Of a stretch of 38,636 bases of DNA, positions 25,376 through 35,032 are shown piece after piece. Position numbers and translations under genes: made by a program. Position 1 is the stretch's first letter. Every line of letters starts with the position of its first letter. This DNA is from Acidimicrobiia bacterium (GTDB taxonomy: Bacteria > Actinomycetota > Acidimicrobiia > Acidimicrobiales > Bin134): assembly GCA_022821445.1 (NCBI GenBank), contig JAJEDQ010000243.1, forward strand, positions 1 through 38,636, written 5' to 3'. The notes under the pieces are model-generated. The model saw only the letters and a list, made by a program, of their open reading frames with translations, was not told the origin of the DNA and did not search any database.

Positions 25376-26623
25376 CTAGTTCCAGGTCACGTCCAGCGGC
25401 AGATGTTCGTGACGGCGCACGAAGACGCTCTTCTCCCACCGGGGCGGGTCGTCGTCGGCCAAGGAGAACCAAGAGCTCTCTTGCAGCAGCCGCTCCAAAG
25501 AGCAGAGGGTCTCCAAGCGGGCCAGCGGTGCGCCCACGCAGTGGTGGATGCCCCGGCCGAAGGCCAGGTGGCTGCGGGGAATTCGGCGGTCCAACACCAC
25601 CTCGTCGGGCCGGTCGTACTCGGCCGGGTCGCGGTTGGCCGACGACCACAGCAGAAAGGCGGTGGTGCCGGCCTTGAGGCTCACGCCCCCCAGCTCGCAG
25701 TCGCGCTTGACCTGGCGGTAGTGGCCCCGGAACGGCGACTCCAGCCGCACGGCCTCCTCGATGAAGTTCTCCAAGAGGCTGCGGTCGCTTCGAATCTGCT
25801 CTTGCAGTTCAGGATCATCGGCCAGCATTCGCACCGCATTGCCGATCAGCGACGCGGTGGACTCGCCGCCGGCGCCCAGCAACACAGTGAGGGTGCCGAT
25901 GGCATGGGACACGTCCAGATCGCCGTTGGCCACCGCCTTGGCGCACACCCCCACCAGGTCGTCGCCCGGATCTTCGCCGGCCTCTATCAGCTTCTCGAAG
26001 AGAAAGCCGCCAGCCTCGATGGATTCTTCAGTGATGGCCGCCATTTCCTCTGTGGTGTAGAAGCCAGCCAGCAACAGGCCGCCATGCAGCGCCCACTTCA
26101 TCACCTGGGGCCAGCTCTCATCGGGCAGCCCAATCAGCCGCCCAATCACTCGAGCGGGGACGGGATGGGCCACGGTGTAGGCCCATTCCACCCGGTCCCC
26201 TTGGGAGCGGGCGGCCGCGAACTGCTCGTCGATGAATGCCTCGATCTCCGGTCGCATGGCCTCCATGCGCTTGGCCACCAGCTCGGGGAACACCACGCTG
26301 CGATGAACGGTGTGCTCAGGCGGGTCGGCGGTGGCCAGGGTTGTGGTGCCGTCGCCGAACTCGTCGGTGCGGAACAAGAAAGGGCTGCCATCCCCGCCGG
26401 TAGCGATCAGCACGTCGAGGTGGTTGGAGAAGTCGTCGATCCGGCGGAGGGCATCCACGATGAGCTCGTGGGTGGCCACGAAGGCCAAATCGAGGCCCGG
26501 CACCAGCCACACTGGATGCTCCTGGCGGAGCCGCTCATAGAACGGGTAGGGATCGGCCCAAACATCGGGATCGACAACCGTATGAGCCTCCAATGGAACG
26601 ACCGAAGACGCAGCAGCGTTCAT
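25376..26623 (-). CDS. Cytochrome P450
   Basis: I-helix LLGAGGESTASLIGNAV, EEAVRLESPFRG (ExxR), heme loop LAFGRGIHHCVGAPLARLE. ATG assigned at 26623. Confidence 0.95.
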   Translation of the reverse strand: MNAAASSVVPLEAHTVVDPDVWADPYPFYERLRQEHPVWLVPGLDLAFVATHELIVDALRRIDDFSNHLDVLIATGGDGSPFLFRTDEFGDGTTTLATADPPEHTVHRSVVFPELVAKRMEAMRPEIEAFIDEQFAAARSQGDRVEWAYTVAHPVPARVIGRLIGLPDESWPQVMKWALHGGLLLAGFYTTEEMAAITEESIEAGGFLFEKLIEAGEDPGDDLVGVCAKAVANGDLDVSHAIGTLTVLLGAGGESTASLIGNAVRMLADDPELQEQIRSDRSLLENFIEEAVRLESPFRGHYRQVKRDCELGGVSLKAGTTAFLLWSSANRDPAEYDRPDEVVLDRRIPRSHLAFGRGIHHCVGAPLARLETLCSLERLLQESSWFSLADDDPPRWEKSVFVRRHEHLPLDVTWN

Positions 26624-26700
26624 GCCAAATACTGGCACAAGTCCTATGAAGACGGTGGCCCGCCTCGGCTGATCCACCGCCGATTTGGGAGAGTGGGGCG

Positions 26701-27684
26701 ATGACCGATTTCTTCTACGAGAAAGATGCCGATCTCGCCGCCCTGGCCGGCCAGCGGGTGGCCGTGGTGGGCTACGGCAACCAGGGAAGGCCGTGGGCGC
26801 TCAATCTGCGCGATTCGGGGCTGTCGGTGTCGGTCCACGTGCGGGCCGACGAGACCCGCGAGCAGGCCATTGCCGACGGGTTCGACGCCGGTGACATCGC
26901 CGATGCCTCGTCGGCCGATGTCATCTGCGTGCTGGTTCCCGACGACTCCATCCCCAGTTTGGGCCTCGCCCCTCGGCCCGAAGCGCTCACCATTGTGGCC
27001 AGCGGCTACACCCTGGCCTTCGACCGGTTCACTCCCGACGGCGACATAGCCATGGTTGCCCCTCGGATGCTGGGTCCCGAGGTGCGGCGCTGCTACGAGG
27101 AAGGGGTCGGGTTCATCACTGCGGTGGGCGTACACCGCGACGCCACCGGCACCGCTGAGGGCCGAATGCTGGCGGTGGCCAAGGGCATCGGCGGACTCCG
27201 CCAGGGCGCTATCGCCATGACTCCCCACCAAGAGGCGGTGCTCGACCTGGCGGTGGAGCAGTTGCTGTCGCCGGTGCTGACCCATGTGAACACCAACTTC
27301 GTGCTGGTGATGCTGGAGCTGGGCATCCCGCTGGAGGCCGTCACCACCGAGCTGTTCTACTCCGGGGAGGTGGAGCGCAACTATCGTCTGCTGCGGGAGG
27401 AGGGCTTCGTTGCCCAACTCGAGCACCACTCCCCGGCCAGCCAGTACGGCCAGCTCTCGCGGCGGGGTCGGTTCGACCATGTGGACGTGGCCACCACCAT
27501 GAAGGAACTGGTGGAAGACATCACCTCAGGCCGTTTCGCCGACGAGTGGGACGCCGAGGCGGCCGCCGGAGCGCCCACATTGGCCGAGTTGCGCAACGAG
27601 CATGCCGGAGAGCTGATCAAGGCTGTCGAAGACGATCTGCGGACCAAGCTGGGGCCCACCGCCAGTCCTGCAACCGGGGGGTGA
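26701..27684 (+). CDS. Ketol-acid reductoisomerase-like NAD(P)-binding protein
   Basis: VAVVGYGNQGRPWALNLRDSGLSVSV; AVAKGIGGLRQGAIAMTPHQEAVLDLAVEQ matches the IlvC AKGIGG...DLFGEQ region. Confidence 0.75.
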   Translation: MTDFFYEKDADLAALAGQRVAVVGYGNQGRPWALNLRDSGLSVSVHVRADETREQAIADGFDAGDIADASSADVICVLVPDDSIPSLGLAPRPEALTIVASGYTLAFDRFTPDGDIAMVAPRMLGPEVRRCYEEGVGFITAVGVHRDATGTAEGRMLAVAKGIGGLRQGAIAMTPHQEAVLDLAVEQLLSPVLTHVNTNFVLVMLELGIPLEAVTTELFYSGEVERNYRLLREEGFVAQLEHHSPASQYGQLSRRGRFDHVDVATTMKELVEDITSGRFADEWDAEAAAGAPTLAELRNEHAGELIKAVEDDLRTKLGPTASPATGG

Positions 27685-29102
27685 GTCCCGAACCCCAGCA
27701 AACCAGCCGCCGTCAGCGGTTTCAAGATTGGCCCAACTATCGCTGGGCGGTGCTGGGGCTCACCATGGCCGGCATCGCCTCCACCAGCTTTCCCATCACG
27801 GTTCTGTCGGCGTCGCTACCCATAATCGCCGACGATCTCCAGACATCGGAGAGCGCGGTGAGCTGGGTTCAGACCGCGCCGTTGATCGCAATGGCGGTGG
27901 GCACCCCCATCGCCGGAAAGATCGGCGATCTGTACGGCCACCGGCGGCTGTACCTGTGGGGGTACGCCTTCGCCACGGGGTTCACGGTGTTGACCGCCCT
28001 GTCGTGGAATGTAGGCGCGCTGGTGGCCATGCGCACCCTCGGCTCGTTCATCGGGGCGGCCACGCTCCCCGCGTCCATGGCCATCATCATGACGGTGTTC
28101 GCCCGCCGGGAGCGGGCGTTGGCCTTGGGCTACTGGTCGGCGGTCACTGCCCTGTCCCCGGCCATCGGAGTAGCGCTCGGCGGGTTCACGGTGGACGCCT
28201 TCGGCTGGAGGACCATCTTCTACATCCAAGCGGTGCCCTCGCTGATCGCGCTTTTGGCCGCCATCCCGCTGCTGCCCGACACCGCCCGCAAGCCCGAGGT
28301 GCGCTTCGATGTGGGCGGAGCGGTCAGCTTGGGCGTGGCGGTGACCGGCCTGCTCATGTCCATCAACCGGGGTCCGGAATGGGGCTGGGGCCACCCGCTT
28401 GTCGTGGCTGGATTGGCGGTCGGTCCTGTGGCCCTTGCGGTGTTCGCCGCGGTCGAGCGCCAGACCGCCGACCCGCTCTTCCCGTTGGAGTTCCTGGCCC
28501 GGCGCGGGTTCGTTATCCCCAACCTGGTCACGTTCTTGGGCCACATGGCCTATATGGGAACGCTGGTGGTGGCGCCCTTCATGCTGGAGCGATCGTTCGG
28601 GATCACCGAGGTCAGCCGGATATCGGCGGCCCTCATCGCCCGGCCCGTGGGGTTCAGCGTGGGAGCGTGGTACGCCGGACGGGTGGAGTCGCGGGTGGGC
28701 GGGAGGACGATCATGATCGTCGGCGCGCTGACCATGTCGGCAGCGCTGGCCGCAACCGGGGCTTCCGTATTGGCCGGCTGGCTGGCTGGGGTGATCGTAC
28801 TGCTGTTTGTGGCCGGTGTCGGCCAAGGGGCCATTCGGACTCCCGCGGTGGCCGGGGTGGCCAACTCTGTGGACGACGCCGATCTGGGTGTGGCCACGGG
28901 ATCGTTGCAGATGATCGGCCACATCGGAGCGGCCACCGGCATCACCATCATGATCACCGTGCTGGGCCCGAGTGACTCCTCGGAGCGGTTCTTCGCCATC
29001 TTCCTATTGGCGGCGGCCATTGCCTCGGCGTCGGCCTTCTCGGCCCGGTGGTCGCCCGCGTTGGGGGCTGCTAGATCAGCGGGGGGAGGTCGCCGGGGCT
29101 AG
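27681..29102 (+). CDS. MFS transporter (DHA2/EmrB-QacA type)
   Basis: GTG start overlapping the upstream stop (GTGA); SLPIIADDLQTSESAVSWVQTAPLIAMAVGTPIAGKIGDLYGHRRLYLWG. Confidence 0.9.
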   Translation: MSPEPQQTSRRQRFQDWPNYRWAVLGLTMAGIASTSFPITVLSASLPIIADDLQTSESAVSWVQTAPLIAMAVGTPIAGKIGDLYGHRRLYLWGYAFATGFTVLTALSWNVGALVAMRTLGSFIGAATLPASMAIIMTVFARRERALALGYWSAVTALSPAIGVALGGFTVDAFGWRTIFYIQAVPSLIALLAAIPLLPDTARKPEVRFDVGGAVSLGVAVTGLLMSINRGPEWGWGHPLVVAGLAVGPVALAVFAAVERQTADPLFPLEFLARRGFVIPNLVTFLGHMAYMGTLVVAPFMLERSFGITEVSRISAALIARPVGFSVGAWYAGRVESRVGGRTIMIVGALTMSAALAATGASVLAGWLAGVIVLLFVAGVGQGAIRTPAVAGVANSVDDADLGVATGSLQMIGHIGAATGITIMITVLGPSDSSERFFAIFLLAAAIASASAFSARWSPALGAARSAGGGRRG

Positions 29103-29133
29103 AAACTGCTAGGTCAGCGGGGGCAGGTCGCCG
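29068..29133. repeat. 28-bp near-tandem repeat (26/28) across two convergent gene ends
   Basis: ctgctagatcagcggggggaggtcgccg (29068-29095) and ctgctaggtcagcgggggcaggtcgccg (29106-29133). Confidence 0.9.
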
Positions 29134-29432
29134 AAGTCGATGGTGAAGGGCATATCAGGCTCGGGCTCGTCGTCTTCCTGCTGGATCTCCACCCGAACCT
29201 TCTCCGGCTCCAGAATCTCGCCCAAGGCCACCATGGCCGCGCCGATGGCCGAGCCGCCCGCAGAGCCGGTGACCTTTTGCATCACCCCTTCGGGCGGCTC
29301 GTAGTCCCGCGGATCAGACCACTGGAACTCCAGATCCTGGGCTTCACTATCCCGGTTACTGGCCCGGTTACTGGCCCGCTTCCTGGCCGGTTCCCCGGTT
29401 GCCAGATCCTCGGTTTCCTCCGGCTCGGGCAT
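29109..29432 (-). CDS. Hypothetical acidic protein
   Basis: Compact ORF, convergent with the MFS gene and upstream (minus) of FusA2-like; composition MPEPEETEDLATGEPARKRASNRASNRDSEAQDLEFQWSDPRDYEPPEG. Confidence 0.5.
   Translation of the reverse strand: MPEPEETEDLATGEPARKRASNRASNRDSEAQDLEFQWSDPRDYEPPEGVMQKVTGSAGGSAIGAAMVALGEILEPEKVRVEIQQEDDEPEPDMPFTIDFGDLPPLT
29351..29386. repeat. Three tandem 12-bp units (cccggttactgg x2, cccgcttcctgg)
   Basis: 29351-29362, 29363-29374, 29375-29386; in-frame, encodes the repeated ASNR region of the minus-strand ORF. Confidence 0.9.
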
Positions 29433-29460
29433 CTGTCCAGTCTACCGATTGACCGCTGAA

Positions 29461-31500
29461 TCAGGCAGTGGCTGCTTCGGGGAGGGCGCCACTGAGGATC
29501 TCGTAGGCCACCCGCTCGGCCTTGAACCGGGCCCGGCCGCCGGTGAGCGAGCGCAGCTCGATGGCATAGCGCACCAGCTCCGCTTCGGGGACGATGGCGT
29601 GGATCACCTGTTCGCCCCACGGTCCCGCGTCAGTGCCCTGCACCTGGCCCCGGCGGGACGACAGGTCGCCCATCACGTCGCCCTGATATTCGGGTGCAAC
29701 GGTTATCTCCACCTGGGCCATGGGCTCCAGCACCACCGGGTTGGCCTGGGCGAAGGCCGCGCTGAACGCCAGCTTGCCGGCCATGTTGAAGCTGAACTCC
29801 GATGAGTCCACCGAGTGGTGCTTGCCGTCGTACAGCGTGGCCTTCACATCCACGATGGGGAATCCCAGATCGCCCCCGTCGGCCATGGCGTCGCGGATGC
29901 CGGCCTCCACGGCGGGGATGTACGACCGGGGAATCGAGCCCCCGGTGATGGCGTCCACGAACTCGAAGCCGCTGCCCCGGGGCAGCGGCTCGATCCGCAC
30001 GTAGGCCACCCCGAACTGCCCGTGCCCGCCGGACTGCTTCTTGTGCTTGCCCTCGGCGTCCCCGTTGCCGGTGACGGTTTGGCGATAGGGGACCCGCAGG
30101 TCTTCTGTCTCCACCTCGATGCCCATGCGATCCAACCGGGCGATGGCCAGCCGCAGGTGGGCTTCTCCCAGGCCCCACAGCAGGGTCTGATGGGTTTCCT
30201 CGCTGCGCTCCAGGAGCAGTGACGGGTCTTCATCGGTGAGCCGACGCAGCCCGGTGCCCAACTTGTCCTCGGCGGCCCGAGTCTTGGGAACCAGCCCGTA
30301 GGCCAGCACCGGCTCGGGCCAGGGCTCCATCTGGACGACGGCCCGTCCTGCGTTGGTGAGGGTGTCGCCGGTGCGGGTCTGATGGAGCTTGGTGACCCCG
30401 CCGATGTCTCCCGCGGAGATGCCGTCGATGTCCTGCTGCGAGCCTCCCACCAGGCTGACCAAACCCCGCAGACGCTCGCTGTCGCCAGAAGTGGAGTTGG
30501 TGAGGTTGTCGTCCCGGTTGATGGTGCCCGAAAGCACTCGGAACAGAGATATCTGGCCCACGTAGTCGTCGCTGATGGTCTTGAACACGCAGGCGAGCTG
30601 GTCGCCGTTGGGATCGCAGGCTGGCTCGGAGTCGATGTCGCTCATGGTGACGGTCATGGCCCGAGAGGTGGGCGCGGGGCCGATCTCCACCAGGAAGTTG
30701 GCCAACCGATCCACCGCAATCGGCCCGGTAGCCGAGCCGCACACCACGGGGAATACCGATCCATCGGCCACGCCCCGCCCGAGTACCACCTCAAGCTCGG
30801 CCGGGCTGGGGACATTGCCGTCGAGGTACTGCTCCAACATGTCGTCGTCAGCCACCACGATGCCCTCCACGAGCTGCTCGTGGACCTCGGCTTCCTGATC
30901 CTCCATCTCCTCGGGAATCTGGGTCTCTTCGGCGGCGCCGCTGTCATAGATGTAGGCCTTGTCGGTGAGCAGGTCGGCGATGCCGTGGAAACTTGGACCC
31001 GCGCCGATGGGCAGCTCCAGCGGGGCGACTCCGGCGCCGAAGGCGTCTTGCAGTTCGGTGAGGACGTTCTCGAAGCTGGCGTGTTCCCGGTCGAGCTTGT
31101 TCACGAACACGATGCGGGGCAGGCCGGCGTCGGCTGCTTGGCGCCAGATTGCGGTGGCCCGGTGGTCCACCCCGCTGGAGGCGTCGATCACGAACACCAG
31201 AAGATCGGCCACTTGGAGGGCGGCGTGCAGCTCGCCGGCGTAGTCGGGAGCGCCCGGCGTGTCGATCAGGTTGATCTTGTGGCCGTGCCAGTCGAAGCTG
31301 GCCAGAGCCAGCGATTGGCTGTGGGTGGCGGCCTTCTCCTCGGGGCTGAAGTCGCAAACCGTGGTGCCTTCCTCCACCCGGCCCGTGCGGTCGATAACCC
31401 CGGCCCGGTACAGCAGCGCCTCAGCCAGCGTGGTCTTTCCCGATCCCTGCGACCCCACCAGCGCGACGTTGCGGATCTTCTCCGGTGCGACAGCCATCAA
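29461..31500 (-). CDS. Elongation factor G-like protein (FusA2 type)
   Basis: NVALVGSQGSGKTTLAEALLYRAG (G1), INLIDTPGAPDYAGEL (G3), VFVNKLDREHASF (G4), domain IV/V GGHGQFGVAYVRIEP, EFSFNMAGKLAFSAAFAQANPVVLEPMAQVEITVAPEYQGDVMGDLSSRRGQVQGTD. Confidence 0.93.
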   Translation of the reverse strand: MMAVAPEKIRNVALVGSQGSGKTTLAEALLYRAGVIDRTGRVEEGTTVCDFSPEEKAATHSQSLALASFDWHGHKINLIDTPGAPDYAGELHAALQVADLLVFVIDASSGVDHRATAIWRQAADAGLPRIVFVNKLDREHASFENVLTELQDAFGAGVAPLELPIGAGPSFHGIADLLTDKAYIYDSGAAEETQIPEEMEDQEAEVHEQLVEGIVVADDDMLEQYLDGNVPSPAELEVVLGRGVADGSVFPVVCGSATGPIAVDRLANFLVEIGPAPTSRAMTVTMSDIDSEPACDPNGDQLACVFKTISDDYVGQISLFRVLSGTINRDDNLTNSTSGDSERLRGLVSLVGGSQQDIDGISAGDIGGVTKLHQTRTGDTLTNAGRAVVQMEPWPEPVLAYGLVPKTRAAEDKLGTGLRRLTDEDPSLLLERSEETHQTLLWGLGEAHLRLAIARLDRMGIEVETEDLRVPYRQTVTGNGDAEGKHKKQSGGHGQFGVAYVRIEPLPRGSGFEFVDAITGGSIPRSYIPAVEAGIRDAMADGGDLGFPIVDVKATLYDGKHHSVDSSEFSFNMAGKLAFSAAFAQANPVVLEPMAQVEITVAPEYQGDVMGDLSSRRGQVQGTDAGPWGEQVIHAIVPEAELVRYAIELRSLTGGRARFKAERVAYEILSGALPEAATA

Positions 31501-31622
31501 ATTCCCCCCTATGGACTATGGGTTCATACCGCGGTAGGCCGCTGAGCCTACTTGCCTCCTCGCTGCCAAGTCCTATGGAGAGGGTCGGACGGCGCAAGTC
31601 AGCCCTCGGCTCAGGCGGGCGG

Positions 31623-33848
31623 TCATCCGTCTTCTTCTTCATCCTCCGCGGGTTCGGGGGGCCTGGGGACTTCGATGAGGCTGCTGCGGTACCACACGCC
31701 ATCGTCGATGTCGGCGGGCAGGTAGGCAATGTCGGGGACGTAGGTGTGGCCGCGGAAATCGCTGAAGCCCAGTTGGACCCGCCCGTCGGCCAAGCGGCGG
31801 GCGCGGATCTGGCCGATCGACGTGTCGTTCAGCTCCACGTCCAAGGTGGAGTACCACGTGCCGATTTGCGTGTCAGCGGGCAGGTAGCGCCGCTCGGGCT
31901 GGATCTGGAAGCCGCTGGACAGCTCCACGCCATGCTCGATGCGATCGTCTTCGCCGAGTCGGGCCATGACGCGCAGGCCAATCGGCGGATCGGGCTCGGG
32001 TTCTTCCTCGGGCTCGGGAAGCGACTCGGGTTCGATCAATGCCAAAAGCTGCTCGCTCTGGTCGAGGCCGAGCCGCTCGAGGAACCGATGGTTGGCGGCA
32101 TCGACATTCTCAACTGCGCAGAGCACGTTGTCGATGGCAACGGTGTAGGCAAACTGGGCGGCTCTCATCTCAGCATCGAGTTCTTCCAGCGCATCGGTAT
32201 CCTCGATGTCGGCCAGCGCCAGCGGCTCGCTCAGCGGATCTTCGCCGGTGTAGCAGCTCGGCTGGCCGGACAGCATTGCCTGGACTTCAGGGTCATCCCA
32301 GCCCAGTTCGGCGGCTTGGGCCGCATCAACGATCTCGCCTGCCGCCACCACCGGGGCGATGACGTATTCGACGTAGGCCAACTGAGCCTGGACGGCCGAT
32401 GCTTCTTCGAACGACAACGCTCCGCCGCTGTCGATCCGCTCCAAGAGTGCGCGCCAAGACTCAGCCAGATACGCGTAGCTCCCCGATGCCCCGTCGGCAA
32501 AGGCGAGCACCAGCTGCTCAACGGCTATCGGGCTGATCGCCTCACCGGCGGCCAGCGTCTCGAGCAGTCCCGAATCTCGGACCAGAGCCGCATAACGCGG
32601 CGCGGCCGTCTGAAGGAGGCCGCTTGATGCGGGACCCGTCACGGTGACCGAAGCCAGGTCTGCCGATTCTGGCAGCCCCGTGATCGCCGGCCGGTCGAAG
32701 ATGCCATCGAGCAGTTGGGTGCGGACCCCAGCAGCAAACTGCGCCTTCTCCTGAGTCTCTGCGTCGATTTCGGCTTCGGGGTCGTCCACTGAGGACACCG
32801 TGGTGACCACCGTCCCTTCTTCATCCTCATTGTCCGCCTCAGCGTCGAGCTCCGCCGAGACCGAATAGACCACACCGTCGACTTCCACCTGCACGGGGTC
32901 GTAGGTCGGATTGCTCAGCACCAACAGGTCGTGCCATAGGCCGTGGAATCCGATCTCGTCCTCGTTGCCGTCGCGGGTGATGACCGCGGTGAAAACCCAG
33001 GTGGGGCCGGTTCTGTCGAATGTCACCGAGTGCGGGGCTACCTGCTCCGTCGTCGTGCTCGTTGCGCTCGCCGTTGCCTCGTTGGTGTGGTACGAGGCGC
33101 CCGCGGGCCAGAGGTTCGACAACACAGGGCTGATGCGGTCGAACACCCGGGGACCGATCGCATACAAGATGGCGTGGCTTTCCTGGTCGGGAAATTCATC
33201 ACCGCCCGCGTTGCCGATGCGGTAGTTGACGGGGAGCGGATCACCGGCCACCACCTCGGTGGGGATGTCGATCTCCTCGATCTTCAGCAAGGGGCTGTGC
33301 TGGCTGGCCTCGTCTTCCACGATGGTGAGGGTGAGGGTGAAATCGATCCGGGGGCCCTGAAGGTCTCTGGTCCGGAAGGTGGTGGCCTCTATCAGATAGA
33401 CGCCTGCCAGGAGCTCGCGTTCGATGCGGGCGTCGAGGGCGCCCACGCCGCCGTCATCATTTTCGGTAATCCGCTTGCCGTCCTCGTCCAGCAGATAGAG
33501 GAAGGAGTCGCCTTCGGAGGAGTTCAAGTCGATCCTGATCCGCCCAGTGTCGGCAATCTCGAACCGATAGGTGTGGGCATCGCTGTCGAGGCGGAAACGC
33601 GAGTCGCAGTCCCCGGTGGTCCAGCGGCCGCTCGCTTCCAGCGAGCTGCCCGGAGCACTGTCCAGCGCCCCCAGGTCGACAACCTCGCAGCTCGCCTCCT
33701 CCTGGGTGGTCACCTCTTCTTCGCTGATCAGGGCCGGCTCCTGGGCCGAGGCCGCTCCAGCTCCGCCAAAGGCCAGCACTCCGGCCAACAGTGCGACAAC
33801 CACCCCAGCGGTTGCCGCCGTCCGCCTTGCCCTCTTTGCTCGTTTCAC
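31623..33848 (-). CDS. Large secreted protein with PPC-like (pre-peptidase C-terminal) domain, hypothetical
   Basis: Signal peptide [79 protein letters not shown]...[10 protein letters not shown] is PPC-like. Confidence 0.75.
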   Translation of the reverse strand: MKRAKRARRTAATAGVVVALLAGVLAFGGAGAASAQEPALISEEEVTTQEEASCEVVDLGALDSAPGSSLEASGRWTTGDCDSRFRLDSDAHTYRFEIADTGRIRIDLNSSEGDSFLYLLDEDGKRITENDDGGVGALDARIERELLAGVYLIEATTFRTRDLQGPRIDFTLTLTIVEDEASQHSPLLKIEEIDIPTEVVAGDPLPVNYRIGNAGGDEFPDQESHAILYAIGPRVFDRISPVLSNLWPAGASYHTNEATASATSTTTEQVAPHSVTFDRTGPTWVFTAVITRDGNEDEIGFHGLWHDLLVLSNPTYDPVQVEVDGVVYSVSAELDAEADNEDEEGTVVTTVSSVDDPEAEIDAETQEKAQFAAGVRTQLLDGIFDRPAITGLPESADLASVTVTGPASSGLLQTAAPRYAALVRDSGLLETLAAGEAISPIAVEQLVLAFADGASGSYAYLAESWRALLERIDSGGALSFEEASAVQAQLAYVEYVIAPVVAAGEIVDAAQAAELGWDDPEVQAMLSGQPSCYTGEDPLSEPLALADIEDTDALEELDAEMRAAQFAYTVAIDNVLCAVENVDAANHRFLERLGLDQSEQLLALIEPESLPEPEEEPEPDPPIGLRVMARLGEDDRIEHGVELSSGFQIQPERRYLPADTQIGTWYSTLDVELNDTSIGQIRARRLADGRVQLGFSDFRGHTYVPDIAYLPADIDDGVWYRSSLIEVPRPPEPAEDEEEDG

Positions 33849-34030
33849 TCCGTGCTCCCCATCAGGCAGTGCCCGTATACGACAGTCTTCGTTCGAGACG
33901 CGACGGCAAGACTATGCAGTCTCAAGGCGGCCAAACGACCTCAGCGGCTTGTTCATACTGGTTGGGCATTCATGCAGACCGGTTCAGCAACCGGAGGGGA
34001 TTGCCTGCGGCAGCCTCTACACTTCGAGGC

Positions 34031-34684
34031 ATGGCCTTGTTCGGTATGAAGAAGTCGATGATGGTGGACCCCGCCGATGCGCTGCCGGGGCGGGAAGAGG
34101 AGATGCCGGTGCCAGAGGCCCACTTCGTGAACGGCAACCCGTTGAAGCCGCCGTTCCCGGATGGCATAGAGCAGATCATGGTGGGAATGGGCTGCTTCTG
34201 GGGGGCGGAGCGGGTGTTCTGGCAGGCGCCAGGTGTGTTCACCACCGCCGCGGGCTACGCCGCGGGCTTCACCCCCAACCCCTCCTACCGGGAGGTCTGC
34301 TCCGGCCTGACCGGCCACAACGAAGCGGTGCTGGCCGTGTTCGACCCTGAGGCCACCAGCTACGAGCAGATGCTGGCGCTGTTCTGGGAGAACCACGACC
34401 CCACCCAGGGAATGCGCCAGGGCAACGATGTGGGCACCCAATACCGGTCGGGCATCTACTACTTCGACGACGACCAGAAGGTGGCCGCCGAGGCGTCCCG
34501 GGAGTGGTTTGGCGCCCGGCTGACCGACGCTGGCTACGGGGAGATAACTACTGAGATCATCGCCGCTCCACCCTTCTACTACGCCGAGGACTACCACCAG
34601 CAGTACCTGGCCAAAGTCCCCAACGGCTACTGCGGCCTCGGCGGCACCGGGGTCTCCTGCCCCATCGGTGTGGCCACCGACTGA
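34031..34684 (+). CDS. msrA: Peptide-methionine (S)-S-oxide reductase
   Basis: [78 protein letters not shown]. Confidence 0.96.
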   Translation: MALFGMKKSMMVDPADALPGREEEMPVPEAHFVNGNPLKPPFPDGIEQIMVGMGCFWGAERVFWQAPGVFTTAAGYAAGFTPNPSYREVCSGLTGHNEAVLAVFDPEATSYEQMLALFWENHDPTQGMRQGNDVGTQYRSGIYYFDDDQKVAAEASREWFGARLTDAGYGEITTEIIAAPPFYYAEDYHQQYLAKVPNGYCGLGGTGVSCPIGVATD

Positions 34685-34849
34685 TCAAGGAGGCGGCTGG
34701 AGCCACCGCACCCAGTTTGCTCCTTCGATGGGCGGATGTTGCAGGAAGTGGGCGAGGGCGGCGATGAGGTTGGCGGGGTTGGCTCCGGCGGTTTGCATGT
34801 GGCTAGGGAGGAAGAAGATCAGTCCACCGATCCCCAGGGGACGACTCAT
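34685..34849 (-). CDS. Putative small ORF (54 aa), unknown
   Basis: [54 protein letters not shown]; overlaps the left repeat block next to Fic. Weak. Confidence 0.2.
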   Translation of the reverse strand: MSRPLGIGGLIFFLPSHMQTAGANPANLIAALAHFLQHPPIEGANWVRWLQPPP

Positions 34850-34900
34850 TAGCACCTTTGGCCGGTGACCGTGGCTATGTCAAGCGCATATAGATCGTCA
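34806..34900. repeat. Diverged direct repeat block 1, left of Fic gene
   Basis: ...cagtccaccgatccccaggggacgactcattagcacctttggccggtgaccgtggc... aligns with 36574-36664. Confidence 0.8.
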
Positions 34901-34971
34901 TGTTGGGGTGAATCTTTCCTTATCTATGAGTTTTCATATAGTTTTCAGCTAATTTAAGAAAAAATATTGCC

Positions 34972-35006
34972 TAGTAGCTTATTGTGGAAAAAAATCTTGA
35001 ATAAGC
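34972..35006. repeat. 35-bp direct repeat block 2, left of Fic gene
   Basis: tagtagcttattgtggaaaaaaatcttgaataagc; 29/35 identical to 36666-36700; 7-bp terminal inversion GCTTATT/AATAAGC. Confidence 0.9.
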
Positions 35007-35032
35007 TTATACCTGATAGTTAGGATTGCCAA

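Noticed and set aside
25403-26704. 433-aa plus-strand ORF opposite the P450
   Set aside because: Frame shadow of a high-GC gene; the minus-strand P450 has all diagnostic motifs. Same reasoning for 13981..14982 (+), 27816..28922 (-), 30382..31545 (+), 31485..32627 (+) and 32943..34049 (+).
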